Assembly (NCBI GenBank): GCA_949752795.1
Contig: OX457075.1
Span: 3,286,001-3,350,000, forward strand
Direction of reading: 5' to 3'
Source: Hyperoodon ampullatus
Taxonomy: Eukaryota > Chordata > Mammalia > Artiodactyla > Ziphiidae
Length of the DNA stretch: 64,000 nucleotides
Shown here: positions 34,634 to 46,526 of the stretch, one piece after another
Position numbering within the stretch: position 1 is the first letter of the stretch
Layout of the letters: every line of letters starts with the position of its first letter
Position numbers and translations under genes: made by a program
The notes under the pieces: generated by a model
Told to the model about the DNA's origin: nothing
Databases searched by the model: none
The model's input: only the letters and a program-made list of their open reading frames with translations

Positions 34634-34928
34634 GGCTTCCCTGGTGGCGCAGTGGTTGAGAATCTGCCTGCCAATGCAGGGGACACGGGTTCGAGCCCTG
34701 GTCTGGGAAGATCCCACATGCCGCGGAGCAACTGGGCCCGTGAGCCACAATTACTGAGCCTCCGTGTCTGGAGCCTGTGCTCCGCAACAAGAGAGGCCAC
34801 AATAGTGAGAGGCCCGCACACCGCAATGAAGAGTGGCCCCCACTTGCCACAACTAGAGAAACCCCTCGCACAGAAACGAAGACCCAACACAGCCATAAAT
34901 AAATAAACAAACAAACAAACAAACAAAC
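34634..34928 (+). mobile_element. CHR SINE, intermediate/long form
   Basis: Carries the young-type 5' half (gagaggccacaatagtgag) fused to the long-form 3' body (gccacaactagagaaac; acgaagacccaacac), with tail (aaac)n. TSD tatgcaagag at 34624-34633 and 34929-34938. Having both segments, it looks like a link between the long and short forms. Confidence 0.92.
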
Positions 34929-35057
34929 TATGCAAGAGTAGAATGAGAAGCGTCCGGGCCCAGGGCGAATGCAGATGCTCCTGATCCTCACCTTCCCTTC
35001 CACCTTCCTTCCCGTGCGCCTATGTAATCACAACAGCTGATGCTACCAAGTATCCAA

Positions 35058-35109
35058 GCTAAGCCGTTCACATACATTCTCATGCTAAGCCATTCACATA
35101 CATTCTCTA
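35058..35109 (+). repeat. 26-bp tandem duplication
   Basis: gctaagccRttcacatacat plus six more bases occurs twice back to back (35058-35083, 35084-35109), differing at one inner position (g/a) and at the last few bases. A local duplication. Confidence 0.9.
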
Positions 35110-36689
35110 AATCAATCGGCACACTGCCCAATACGATGGGCACTATTATCCCCACTTTACAGATGAGAAAACTGAGACCTAAAGAATTCAGTAACTTGTC
35201 CAGGATCACAGTTAAGAAAGGGTGGACCTGGGTGAACTGGATCCACTGCCCAGGCCTGTCCCGGAGGTGACCAGACTGTCTCACTTATTAGAGCAATCAG
35301 CAAACATTCATTCCGCTCAGCTCCCCAGGAACCAAAGGAACCAACCTGGAATCCATTTCAAGGATTACTCTCCTTCCCACAAAGCTATCCTTCTATCACT
35401 TTTTTAAAGTCTGCTTGTTCATTTCATTTTAATACACTCTATTAATTCTATAAAATAGGCTTTTGAAAATTACAGTAGCTTACTTTAAACGAACTGTTCC
35501 CCGATTCAATACGTTTTTTAAATTTCTCACATTTTTTTTTAAACCCTGAATCAAGCTTCTCTTGCACCTGGGCAGGTTCTGTTTGCTTATTCACAGAAGG
35601 GCTGGTTTATGCCCATGAGCCAGAGCAGAATAAATGAGTCACGGCCTCCTCCTCCCTGGCTGAGGTAGCCAGTCCCAGACCGTAATGATTTTGTGAAGCC
35701 CGCGCTCCATCCCTACCACACACGGCATCTACCCCGGACACCAAACAAGGTGGCCCATTATCGTAAAACCACTAGGAACATCTCCCAGAAAACACCTCTG
35801 ATCTCACAACACAGCCCACGCTCCAGAAAGGCCAGCAGGGCCCTAAACAGGGCCCTGTGGACCGGGCTCCCGGCCTCACCAGGAACAGATCTGGGTGTGT
35901 TTAACCGAACCTCCAACTGGAGTAAGTAGTCTTATTTTCCCATGATACCAGCTACCCCTTGAAGATCTAGAGTGAAAACTGGCAACAACTAGTAATTGTG
36001 ACTTAGCTGTTTGCTGGGAGAGGCTGCAGTGCTTCTGGAAAAACCCTGCAGTGGGAGGCCAGGGAGCTGGAAGTCCGGAACAAGCCCTGCAGCAATGAGG
36101 TAGGCAGTGCAGGAGGGCTGCAGGCCTCTCCCCACGCCTCAGCACCGCCCGCCAGCGGCACATCTGAGCCGCCTGACCCCCTCGGGTCCCCAAGGACAAG
36201 CTGCTCACGTTCTTGCCTCGCCCTCCACCCACGTCCCAAACCCTTTCCACTCAGCCCGCCTCTAACTTCTTTTCTGGCCTGTTCCAATTTCCATGGGACC
36301 CGAGCTCCTGGCTACTCCCCCAGAAGACTCTCTTCCCCATCCCTGGGACCCACGGGCACCTATCCTGGGCTCCAAGCTGCCCTTGCTTCCTGGAATCCAT
36401 CCTCCTCTGGGCCTCCTGGGTAACAAGCCCGTGTGACAGGAACGCTACACTGGCACCAGCTCACGTATCACCCAACCCCGCTGCCGGGTGTGCCCCAGCC
36501 CCGCGAGGGAGAACCAGAAAGGAACATTTGGAAGAATTCTATCTTGGAGTTTCAGTATCTTTCTCTCTCCCAGCCCCTGTAATTGGTGGAAGTGGGAGAA
36601 GAGACAAGTAAGATGGGAGAAGAGGGAGGGCACCGCTGGGGGTCAGTACCCGCCCCCTCCAGCGGCCTGATGGCTTCCCCATGCATCTC

Positions 36690-36860
36690 ATTGAATTCGT
36701 GCAACAGCCTACCAAGTATTATTATTCCCCATTGTGCACACGAGAAACTAAGCCTCAGAGATGTCCACTGACGGGGCCGGGACCCCCGGTCAGTGAGCGA
36801 CGGAGCTGAGATTCAAACCCCAGCAACGCCCACCCCGAAGGCCCAGAGCCTTCCTCTGCG
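36690..36860 (-). mobile_element. MIR SINE relic
   Basis: 'attattattccccattgtgc', 'gagaaactaagcctcagaga' and 'gctgagattcaaaccccag' fit a MIR in reverse. Confidence 0.75.
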
Positions 36861-37319
36861 CTGCAGGCTTCCACATCTTCGCCATCTCTGTGGTGTCTGG
36901 CAGGGTGACTCCAGAGAAGAGGTGAGTAAGAAATAGTCGTTGAGTGAATGCATGAACGCCTGACGCCAGCCCTCACACCTTCATATTCTGCAACCCCACG
37001 CTGGGTTTTATTCATATATTCTGCTTAGAACATGCCCGAGAAGCGCCTTGACAAGACGTTAACCGCTGTACAGAAATAAGTTGTACCATGCTGTATTGTG
37101 TTTCGAGCTACTAGGAAAAGCCACATATAAAAATCTATAAATAAAAAGTGCTGATGCAGAGCCACTGATAACAGTTCATTTGTCACCCTGCTCCGTCGTG
37201 TCTAGGAAAGGATACAAATACAAGAATCTAAGGGAAATCAATGTCTTCACATTTTGTTAACCCTCAGAACTCGAAGACGCTTTCCGGGCTACCAGCTCAA
37301 AGAGTATGGATGTTGGCAA

Positions 37320-37500
37320 AGACAGCACAGAGGTTCTGCAGCCGGGCAGACACGGACTCGAGGCTCAGGCCTGCCACCCACGAGCTGACCTCGGGCAGGT
37401 AACTGGCCTCTCTACACCCTGGTTTTCTCATCTGCAAAAGTGCAGAGAATAATAGCGCGTATTTCCTAAGGTTGCTGTGCTGATTGAATGAACAAGTCAC
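37320..37500 (+). mobile_element. MIR SINE relic
   Basis: 'gagctgacctcgggcaggta', 'ctggttttctcatctgcaaa' and 'aataatagcgcgtatttcc' follow the MIR order on the plus strand. Confidence 0.75.
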
Positions 37501-37736
37501 CGCCCACATTTCGCAAAGTGGTTGCCACATGCTTAAGGGCTCTGGGTGAGCCGTTTCCGTCACACGAAGAGAAGAACTCTAATGGAAATGTAGCAAGACA
37601 TCTGAAATGAATGAATCACTTGCTTTTTTTGCAAACATTATTCCAAGCACTAAGTTCACCTGAATCCCCTGGTCCAGATGACTGTGCCTACCAGCGTGGT
37701 CTACCCTGAAAGCAATGCTATCAGTAATGATATAAT

Positions 37737-37762
37737 CACCACCACCACCAGCAGCAGCAGCA
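37737..37762 (+). repeat. (CAC)n(CAG)n trinucleotide tract
   Basis: Four to five CAC/ACC units followed by four CAG units. Short and non-coding as far as can be seen. Confidence 0.85.
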
Positions 37763-38924
37763 ATGATACGTCTCTCATCGATCATGTGCCCGGCACTGTT
37801 CTAACCACCTGTACAGGTGTGAGCCTCACAGACAGCTGGGCGGACAACTGTCCCACAAGAGTGCCCGACGGGACGCGAGCAGGCTGAGGCCCACACTCTG
37901 CTTCCCACCCTGTGCACCCAGGCGTGGATGCTCCACCTCGAAGGGGCCCCTGCCGGGCTGGCAGCCCTGTACACAGAGGTTAGCTGCCACAGGAACTGAG
38001 CAAGTTCTAAAGACAGGAGACAGAAGTAGAAGGTCCCTTTTGAGAGTACCCAGGACCTAAGTCGAAGACCATCATCTTAGTAGTTTCGTTAACAGAGTAG
38101 TTGAGGATAGCCCCAAAACACCAGTGAACAGCTCCTATCATCAAGCTGCGGGGCATGTGCTCACGTCCCTTGGGAAGGGAAAATAAGGGGACCGGGGGTC
38201 CAGCATAAACAGACAACTCCCATCTACCTCCTCCCTGCCTCCTGCTTCCCTCTTCCTCCATCAACTCAAATACCCCTTTGTGTGAAAAGGAAACAAAGTA
38301 GCAGATGTGACCCCAGGATAACAAAATGTATGTTTTTGCACCGTCCAAAAGCAACAGCTAAAACGATCTGTGCATCAAAGTACTGTTTCACTAAGTCACA
38401 GGATCCAAACCTCTCTGCAGACTCTAGTGCTGCTGCTTTTGTGCATGCAGGGCCCAAGTGCAAGTTCCTAAAAAAAGACTCCCATGTATAAACATGCAAT
38501 TTCTCCCACCTGGGGCATCCATCATCTTGGTCAGCTCCAGGCTGCTGTCTAAACTCACACGCCTCGCCTTGCACACAGCTCTACACCCATCACTGTGGCT
38601 GAGTCTCGGCCTCCTTCTGGGGGAAGTCGGGGAGGCAGGGAGATGCAGGGCCTTCGCTGGCGGGATGTTTGAGGGCAGCGGCAGCGCTCTCCCAGTTTAA
38701 AGAAGCGTTCTTGTGCAAACAGGATCTGTGTAACTCTCTGACATGCTCAGAATCCTAAACATAACCTCCAAAAGTTAGCTAACTCATTGGGAAGTGATAA
38801 GAAGAACTATCTACGATCTTCACACAGAAGTTCTCCTCTTCCCCAGTTCTTAGTAATGATCTAGACCTTGAAAGAAAGGCAGCAAAGATCAGACGGCCTT
38901 GTTTTACCCCACCACGTGATGTAT

Positions 38925-39432
38925 ATCCAGACAAAACTATAATTCAAAAAGATACATGCACCCCTATGTTCATAGCAGCACTATTCACAATAGCCAAGAC
39001 ATGGAAGCAACCTATCTGTCCATTGACAGATAAATGGATAAAGAAGATGTGGTGCATATATACAATGGAATACTACTCAGCCATAAAAAAGAATGAAATA
39101 ATGCCATTTGCAGCAACACGGATGGACCTAGACATTATCATACTAAGTGAAGTAAGTCAGAAAGAGAAAGATAAATACCATAAGATATCACTTATATGTG
39201 GAATCTAAAATATGACACAAATGAACCTATCTATGAAACAGAAACAGAATCACGGACATAGACAACAGACTGGCGGTTGCCAAGGGGGTGCGGGCTGGGG
39301 GAGGGATGGAGTGGGAGGTTGCGGTTAGTAGATGTAAGCTTTTATATAGAGAATGGATAAACAGCAAGGTCCTACTATATAGCAGAGAACTATATTCAAC
39401 ATCCTATGATAAACCATAATGGAAAAGAATAT

Positions 39433-39464
<32 letters not shown>

Positions 39465-39545
39465 CTGACTCACTTTGTTATACAACAGAAATTAACACAA
39501 CATTGTAAATCAACAATACTTCAATAAAAAACACACTGAAAAGAA
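38925..39545 (+). mobile_element. L1 ORF2 C-terminus and 3' UTR
   Basis: A plus-strand L1 whose translated C-terminal ORF2 part (38966-39208) is open and includes the highly typical MEYYSAIKKNEI motif, followed by the 3' UTR (gttgccaagggggtgcggg; acattgtaaatcaac) and a weak tail. A (TA)n microsatellite of about 28 bp sits at 39435-39463. The copy lacks the EN and RT domains and cannot function. Confidence 0.93.
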
Positions 39546-40694
39546 AAGTCCTGCCATGTGAAAATCGGAATCAGAAGTCTGATAACGTACTGAATTCAGA
39601 AGAAATCCCTCGGTAAGATTTGGGGCCTGCAATGCACTGAATCTTCTGTAACGGTAGTTAGTTTTGCTTTACCGATTACTGGTATTTAGTTTGTCACTGT
39701 AATTAAATTTCACTGAAAACCTGAAAATACAATATTCTCTTATTCACTCACAAACCATATGGCAATATTTTCAGTCATCGTGTTTGCTTACATACCTTGT
39801 CGGTACTTTTTTCTACCAAATAGCAAATTCCATCTGACAAATAAAAACACCAACACACCTTCAAGTTGTTCAATAGTCTCAAGCCTGACTAACTTCATTC
39901 AAGCTATAATTTAGAAATAAGAGGGCTTTTCAAAAACTCCCAGAAGAAAAATGCCTTTCAATGATACATCTTGGAATGTAATAAAATATATATTTTTATG
40001 CGTGGAATTTCACATGGCCCCTTTTTTTAAAAAGACAAGACACCAGCAGCTCCTACTGGCCAGATAAACTCCTTGAGAAACAAGTTATTAGCGCTCCAAA
40101 GACCAAATTAGGAAATAAAGCAATTTTAAACACACTAAAAGATAAAAATAAGCTCTACCAAAAACATACTCCCCAAATCCCCTGAAAAATACTAGAGCAA
40201 AATCATATATTTGATTTTTTAGACAGTTTTTTTTAAGTCATATATTGGAATACGAGGATATGCAAAGCAAAAAGCCCGATTATTACATCTCCTTTAAACC
40301 TTTAAAGTTATTCTCAGATGGTACCGAATCTGTCATTTAAGACCACTTGCGCATATTTTTAGGCCTTTGGTAATGCTTTTCACACAAGGTTGCCCTTTTC
40401 TAATAAAGTATTCCGTGTGGCGAACCCAGGAAGTTAAGTTCCTTGGCTACCTTACAGGACATAATAATGGCAAAGAATGACAGCCTGGGTGATACGCTAT
40501 GCAGAAGAGGCCCCTAGCGGTGGAGCCGCTGCTCCGTTGGCTGCGTAAGCTTTCAAAAGACTGTTTCATCACCAGGGCAAAATCGATAGGTAATCCAGTC
40601 TACCTGAGCTACCTTCTTTAATAATCTCTATTAGCCCTAATATACAGTAGGGCTATCACTTAGAATCCCAAGGTCCTTTCACGAGGAATAAAAA
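39546..40694. other. Repeat-free AT-rich unique DNA
   Basis: About 1.1 kb in which I recognise no transposon, in contrast to its surroundings and 1.5-3 kb downstream (in minus-strand sense) of the CpG island. It could contain intronic regulatory DNA; only conservation or chromatin data can tell. Confidence 0.4.
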
Positions 40695-40704
40695 AAAAAC
40701 GTGA

Positions 40705-40919
40705 GGGGCTTCCCTGGCGGCGCAGTGGTTGAGAGTCCGCCTGCCGATGCAGGGGACACGGGTTCGTGCCCCCGTCCGGGAAGATCCCACATGCCGTGGA
40801 GCGGCTGGGCCCGTGAGCCATGGCCGCTGAGCCTGCGCGTCCGGAGCCTGTGCTCCGCAACGGGAGAGGCCACGACAGTGAGAGGCCCGCGTACCGCAAA
40901 AAAAAAAAAAAAAAAAAAA
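40705..40919 (+). mobile_element. CHR SINE, short form
   Basis: Near-consensus short CHR SINE with a 27-base A-tail; flanks aaaacgtga and aaaccgtga are an almost perfect TSD. Confidence 0.95.
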
Positions 40920-40931
40920 AAAAAACCGTGA

Positions 40932-42230
40932 CCTGAAGAATAACTTCATTACATCCTGTCTTTCAAATCCCGCGCACCCTGCCCGGCCTGAGCTGGCCTG
41001 GAGAGACAGGGTAAAAGCGAGAGCAAGCACTGTGCAGAGCTTCCTGTGCTTTCTTTCCAGTGTGACAACATTACACCGGGGACAGCGCTAGAGCAACATG
41101 AAGACTGGGAAGTACACTGCGTCACCGTGCGACCTCGTGATGGATTCTTCCCAACAGGAAAACCCTGAAGTATTGCCCACCTCCACCTCCAGAGCGTCAG
41201 CCCCTCACTTCCAAACACCCAGACGGGGCAGCATCTGAGCTTCTTCAATAAAGGGTGCTTGAAGGGATGGATGGGAAGGAAGGCTGCACACAAGGAATTT
41301 TAAATTAAAAACAGCAACAGCGCTGAAACATGCCAGACCTGGGGGTTTCTAAAAGTCAAGGAAGACAAGAGACAACTTTTCCAGAGCACTTAGTGTGCTC
41401 TGGGCGCTGGGATAAGCCCCTCATTGTTACTTCCTTTTTCCCAACGTCTTCATAAGGTGAGGAATATTACTGGCATTTTACAAAGTCGAAACCAAGGCTG
41501 TGAAAGGGTGACTTGCCCAAGGTCATACAGTTAATAAATGGGAGGCTGCCTGGATCCCAGGAGTCTGGGACGGCAAAGCAAAAGTTCCCTTCGCTTTCGT
41601 GTAATCTGGTGAATCCAAAAGCTTGAGATTTTGCTTTGAACCCCATTATGACAGTTTGCAATCTGGAGCACAAAGATGAACAGAATTAAAGCATTTCAAT
41701 GCTGTATACTTTAGAGTACACATAGCGTGGAAAGAACCATCACATATTTAAACCGTTACGGCCCATCTCTCGCTTTCCAGGAACTGACCCTCTCCGGGAG
41801 CACAACACGCCGTCCCATGTCCTATTATGCACTATTACAAGTGTCTGAGTCACTTTTTATGACTAAGGCTTTATGTTTTTTGCTTTATGCTTCTATATCT
41901 AAGCTTGGCTTTTCTGCTTCTAATTAGCAACATGACAGCACCGCGCAGGGCTGGTTAATGTTCACTGTTGCAAGTAACGCTACGACAATTACGAGTTCCA
42001 TGTATGAAAATGTTAAAATCCAACAAACCCGGTAGAACTGAATTTCCATTTCTAGTAAAAGGACGTGAAAGAACAGTTATTATCTTTATTATCTAGACCT
42101 CTCTAACGACATTTAAGTAAAAACCACTCCGAGGCTTTGAAATCAGAATAAAAGCGGAGTTGCGGCGAAATAGCCACTCTATTATGTACGAGGGCTTCCC
42201 AAGGCTCGCTGTTTCGGCGTGCACGGCGCT
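40932..42230. other. Unique DNA beside the CpG island
   Basis: A MIR relic (minus strand) lies at 41385-41560 ('gcattttacaaagtcgaaac', 'gtgacttgcccaaggtcata'). The remainder, including 41.6-42.2 kb, shows no recognised repeat or exon. Confidence 0.45.
41385..41560 (-). mobile_element. MIR SINE relic
   Basis: Reverse MIR: tissue of 'cataaggtgaggaatattac', 'ggcattttacaaagtcgaa' and 'cttgcccaaggtcatacagt'. Confidence 0.8.
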
Positions 42231-43430
42231 GTTAGACCTTCTCCTCTCCCATCCCTTGGCTCATCGGTGAAAAGATAAATTCAAAGTCACCGACCGGTGT
42301 ACAGGTGCAGGAAGCGCCGCGGAAACACCAACTTCGCGGCGTCTCCGTACAGCTCTCCTCCGCCGCCGCCCTCCACCCCGACCCCCAGACCGTGCCCTCG
42401 AGGGGGCCCCTCCGCCGACCGCGCACAGCACTTCCTCCCGGCATCCCGGATCGCAGCGACCCTCGGGCACGGTCGCCCCGGCCCGGGTTCCAGGCAGAGG
42501 GCATGCTGCCCACCTCCACCTGGGCGCGCGCCCCGCGCCCTCTCCATCCCAGCAAAGACGACTCTGTGCAGCCGCAGCTAAAGCAGTCACGCGGGCACGT
42601 GCAAAGGCTACTTTTTGGTCGGTGTTCAAGAAAGTCTTCAAACAGCTGAAGGCCACCAGAGTCTGGTGAAGCCACAGCGACCCCGGCCAGCAGCGCCCGG
42701 GGCCCTCCCGGGAAGCCTCCCCCGCGACCCCGCGCGCCCACCTGCGGGCGCCGCGCCACCCCCTCCCCTCTCCTCCCCCTTGCCCCACCCTGCGGCGCGA
42801 CCCCCTCCCCGCGGCACCGCCCCCCACGGCCGCGCGAGCCACCCGTGTTGGAGCCGCGGGGCTCCAGGATGCCGCCCCGACGCCCCCGCGGCGCCCACGC
42901 CCGGCCGGCCCGGGCCCGACTCACCGCGAGGCGCTGCCGGCCGGCTGCCACCGCTCCCGCCGCCGCCGGCTCCTCCTGCGCGGCGCCGCGGGCTCGGCTC
43001 CACCTCCCGCTCGGGCGGCCGCGGAGCCTCCGGGGACCCGGGGGCGGGGAGCGCGGGACCGCGGCCGAGCCCCGCGCCGGGTGGGGGCCGCGAGCCGCGG
43101 GGCGCGGGGCGGGGGGGTCCCTCGGTCCCGAGCGGGCGCCCTGGCCTGAGCCGCTCCCCCTGCGGCGGGCGCGTCCGAGACCACCCCGCAGGTGGCGGCT
43201 CGGCGCGCGCCTGAGACCCGGCGAAGTTGAGGGAGGGGCGAGGACGCGGTGGCGGTGGGGCCCCAGCAGGGGGCGTTGGTGTCCACTCGGCAAGTGTGGC
43301 CCTTCCTCTTTCTGGACTGAGACCCCCCGCCCGACCCCCGACCCCCAGCCGCCCTGTCCCCTTGCCTGCTCTCGGCTGCCCTCCCCTCCCTGGGCCGACT
43401 GACTTACCCAAACTTTGCACATGGCACTTC
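42230..43430 (-). promoter_or_regulatory. CpG island, probable promoter and first exon(s) of a minus-strand gene
   Basis: This 1.2-kb segment is by far the most GC- and CpG-rich part of the window, with GC boxes (ggggcgggg at 43041-43049; another near 43106-43117) and no transposons. Two strong 5' splice sites point to the minus strand: GCG|GTGAGT with exon end at 42925, and TGG|GTAAGT with exon end at 43408. No comparable donor was seen on the plus strand inside the island. Such islands usually mark the 5' end of a gene; here that gene would run toward position 1. The gene is not identified. Very long GC-rich open frames (up to 396 codons at 42232-43422, minus) cross both donors and look like compositional artefacts. 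Confidence 0.75.
42925..43280 (-). other. Putative first exon A (minus strand), 3' end at 42925
   Basis: The exon end is set by the GTGAGT donor at 42924-42919 on the minus strand; the start is unknown and the upper limit given is a guess. It is very GC-rich and rich in CGG/GCC words, as 5'-UTR exons often are. One frame with an ATG at 43286 stays open through the exon (120 codons, Arg/Ala/Pro-rich) and meets a stop exactly at the donor (TGA overlapping GTGAG), so a 5'-UTR reading is more likely than coding. Confidence 0.5.
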
Positions 43431-43470
43431 GGAGAATTAATCCCGCAGCCGCTGTGTTTGCGGCCCGAGT
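43408..43470 (-). other. Putative alternative first exon B (minus strand), 3' end at 43408
   Basis: Set by a GTAAGT donor at 43407-43402 (minus). An ATG at 43422 gives MCKVW before the splice, which could be a start codon or chance. Upstream on the same strand lies a palindromic gggttataaccc (around 43470-43481), which includes a TATA-like core. The 5' limit is unknown. Exons A and B would be alternatives of one gene. Confidence 0.4.
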
Positions 43471-46322
43471 GGGTTATAACCCTTCACTAGAGAGCTGTTA
43501 CTCACAGGGAAGGTCAGAAAGCCCGTGAGCTCCGCGACCCCACCGCCGTGGGGAAGTGATGTCTGCAGGGAGCCCTGACGGCCACTGGGAGGCCGAGGAG
43601 GGAGGTCGGAGCGGGGTGGCGGGGGGGAGGATGAAAAGCAGGCAGGCGGGGTGTTGAGTAATAAAGCGCTTCCCCGCTCACACACACACACAGAGGCCCT
43701 CGGGCCACAAGTGCCCTTGACCTGCAAGTGCTCCAGCGCTCCTCTGCGGGAGGGGGAGGTATTTTGAACCCCAATTCTCAGTATAATGAAGGAGACGGGA
43801 GGCAACAGTGTCCGCCTGGAGGAGGCCATCTCTCCACGCAGCTTGCAGAGGCGCCCACGGCTGAGGCAAGGCAGGACCAGAGCTGAGACCAGTCCTCCGG
43901 CGCCTGGTACTCCTTCTACTGCCCGGCCAGCAGAATGCCCAGGGTGCCCATCCCAGAGATTTGGGGGCACAGACTGTATGTGGGCACAGGCTGGTAAGTC
44001 CTGGAGGCAAGCACCTACTGACCCGCAAGAAGCACTCCAGAAGCCAGCACCCTAGCAGCAAGCCTGCTCCTACGGCAACTCCCCAGACCACCCCAGGCCA
44101 TCCTTCTTCCAAGGGTGCCCGGGACCTCACTGCCCCGGGAGCCACTCTGTCCGCATCCCGACTCCGCTGAGTGAGTTACCCACCTTGTGAGGAGGTCCCC
44201 ACAGCAGCTCAACTGTGATTTGGGAAAGAGGGGAGAAGCAGGTGTTCACCAAATGGATGAAAAATACAGGGTCAATGTACTGCCCCCAGAATGTTGCAAA
44301 GTAATGGAGGTGGTACCTAAATGGCTAACGCGGCATCCACATACATGTGGTGCGAGTGACTGGTCAAGCCTCCTCCGTACATGATCATAGGACAGTCTCC
44401 ACTGTGCAGGTGCAGGGGCCACAGAGAGGCTGGGTTAGTGATGAGTCGTGTAAAGATTAGAGCCAGCACAATCAGGCACTCTGGGTAACCAAGTAACCTC
44501 TTCAGAGCCTTCCAACTGTCCCCAAGACGTTCCCCACCCCCATGCAGTAATAGGTGGGTTGCTAAAGCATTGATTTTCTTGCCTCTGCCGAGGTATCTCC
44601 CATCTCTCTGTTCAGTGATGACTCCAGAATCTCTGTATAATAGGGTTTAAGCGACGAATCTGGTTTGGAGGATGGGCCAAGGACTTGAGTAGGTGTTGAT
44701 GTGCTGCCACACCGGGCGACCTAGAGGTCACGTGCACTGGCTTGGGAAAGGCGGGGGAGGCACCCACCCCTGTGGCTGCGATTGTCTCTTTTCCCATCAT
44801 CTAGAAGGAAAAGAGAGATCACGTCAGGATTAATCACATTAGCTCCAGGGCTTGTAACACACCTGTCAAGGTACGTGAAGAAAATTTCCAACCTTTCTCA
44901 GTTAGGATACGAATAGATCAGCACTGCAGCGTAGGTATCCATACGTTTCACAGCGGTTCACATCCATATGTATCCAGTCATGAGGCCAGTGCTAGCTAAG
45001 GGCTTGGTGCCTCCAGGTACATCTTCACAATAATTGGTACAGTAATGAGAAAATAAGAGAGTTGAAAAATGATAAAACTACAAAACTGATAGCATAATGT
45101 GAGAAAACGTACCTTTTGTGGGTGTGCTACCCAGAAAGAAAGTAGATATTCTTTCAATTATTATTTAGTAGATACTATTTTGATGACATGGATTGTCTTT
45201 GGGGAGGGCCACTTTTGGGGGTGGAGGCACTATTACGAGGCAGTGTCAGTCATCCTTGGCGTCCACCATTAACAGAAACAGAACAGGGGAAAGACCAACC
45301 AGCTCCCCTCTGCAGCTCCCGCTCTGTGATGGACGATGCCAAACAGAATTGGGACAGTGAAACCAGTAGAAGGATGGGATCCCTTAGACTTTCTTAGTTT
45401 TCTACATGGGTTTTAGCTTTTAGCTGTTGTGCTCTTATGTAAACGTTTTTCATAAACGTAGTGATTTAGGAATCAGAATATGTGATTTGAATTTCCAAGC
45501 ACATTATAAAGGTGCTGCCACCTTCACATGGTCCTGGTAATGTGGTAACAGTACAGAAATATACACAAAGTTTTGGAAATAAGTAAGATCATGATGCCAG
45601 AATGATTTTATCCTCTGGCGGGGGGAGGAACTAGTCCATATAAAAATATACTGTAAAACAAACAAACAAAAAAAGTAAGGTGTCAAACTTTTACACTTAT
45701 AAAATACAAAATATGTGTAGTATAATATGTAATTTGTTTAATAACCTGTTTCAGATATACACTGCATAGATATTAAACTTTAAGCACAAAAATATTTCAC
45801 ACAGTTCAACGTCAGACTTCTCAACCTCACCTGGATCCTTGAGAACCTTGACCCAGAGCCGTCCAGGAACCCAGGGAGCATTTATGAAGCTCATTCATTA
45901 AAACTCAGTTACTGCTTTACTTTCTAAGGGATGCAGCCAGGCAGTCACTCAAGTGTGTTGACTCTTTCTTTAAAGAGCTCTAATAATCAGGGTTATCTGA
46001 TTTCTTAGATCACAGCAACTGTGCTGTGGAGTCAGAGGGAGTCGTGCGGTGAGCGAGGTCTGCCGTGCTCAGGCGTGAGGACTCGTGGGCTGGAGCTGCT
46101 GGGAGAGGTGTCCTTGAGATCGGGTCTAATCATAGTCCAGAGCATCTACTTCAGAAATCTCGCAAATATGCAATGTATTTCCAAATAGGTTTCCATTTAA
46201 ACTGACGAAAATAAACAATGTGTGACCTAAAAAGGCAAGCTTTGTTTTTCTAGACCAAAATCCACCCCCGTTGAAAACCTCATTCCATAAGCCCTGTAAC
46301 TCAGACATAGTGGGGCTCACTT
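43471..46322. other. Upstream flank of the CpG island, unique DNA
   Basis: GC-rich to about 44.2 kb, then ordinary. A plus-strand donor-like CTG|GTAAGTCC (exon end 43993) could belong to a divergent transcript, but nothing else supports it. Frames at 43437-43970 and 43678-44145 (minus) and 43786-44055 (plus) overlap and have no domain. 44.4-46.3 kb holds no recognised element apart from a possible MIR at 44430-44520. Confidence 0.45.
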
Positions 46323-46337
46323 AAAATGTGTTGACTG

Positions 46338-46526
46338 GGGCTGCCCTGGTGGCGCAGTGGTTGAGAGTCCGCCTGCCGATGCAGGGGACACGGGTTCGTG
46401 CCCCAGTCCGGGAAGATCCCACATGCCGCGGAGCGGCTGGGCCGCCGAGCCTGAGCGTCTGGAGCCTGTGCTCCGCAACGGGAGAGGCCACAACAGTGAG
46501 AGGCCCGCGTACCGGGGGAAAAAAAA
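46338..46526 (+). mobile_element. CHR SINE, short form, with deletion
   Basis: Begins gggctgccctggtggcgcag (ctgcc in place of cttcc) and lacks about 17 bp in the 'gggcccgtgagccatggccgctgag' segment (it reads gggccgccgagcc). TSD aaaatgtgttgactg is perfect at 46323-46337 and 46527-46541, so the changes probably arose before or during a recent insertion. Confidence 0.95.

Larger units (their letters stand above)
34939..38924. other. Unique DNA with MIR relics
   Basis: MIR/L2-type pieces at 35140-35260, 36690-36860, 37320-37500 and 37775-37900. 35.4-36.6 kb and 37.9-38.9 kb hold no recognised repeat or exon. The plus-strand frame 36213-36611 and the minus-strand frames at 35.9-36.3 kb overlap and lack domains. 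Confidence 0.45.

Noticed and set aside
36213..36611. 132-codon plus-strand open frame as an exon
   Set aside because: Overlaps opposite-strand frames of similar length; no splice sites or domain recognised.
38966..39208. Open frame with MEYYSAIKKNEI as a host gene
   Set aside because: This is the C-terminus of L1 ORF2.
42232..43422. 396-codon minus-strand open frame in the CpG island as a real protein
   Set aside because: It runs through two strong splice donors, is low-complexity (Gly/Arg/Ala/Pro), and comparably long frames exist in other frames and on the other strand; GC-rich DNA has few stops.
43786..43993. Plus-strand divergent exon ending at GTAAGTCC
   Set aside because: One donor-like motif without an acceptor, promoter or coding support is not enough.
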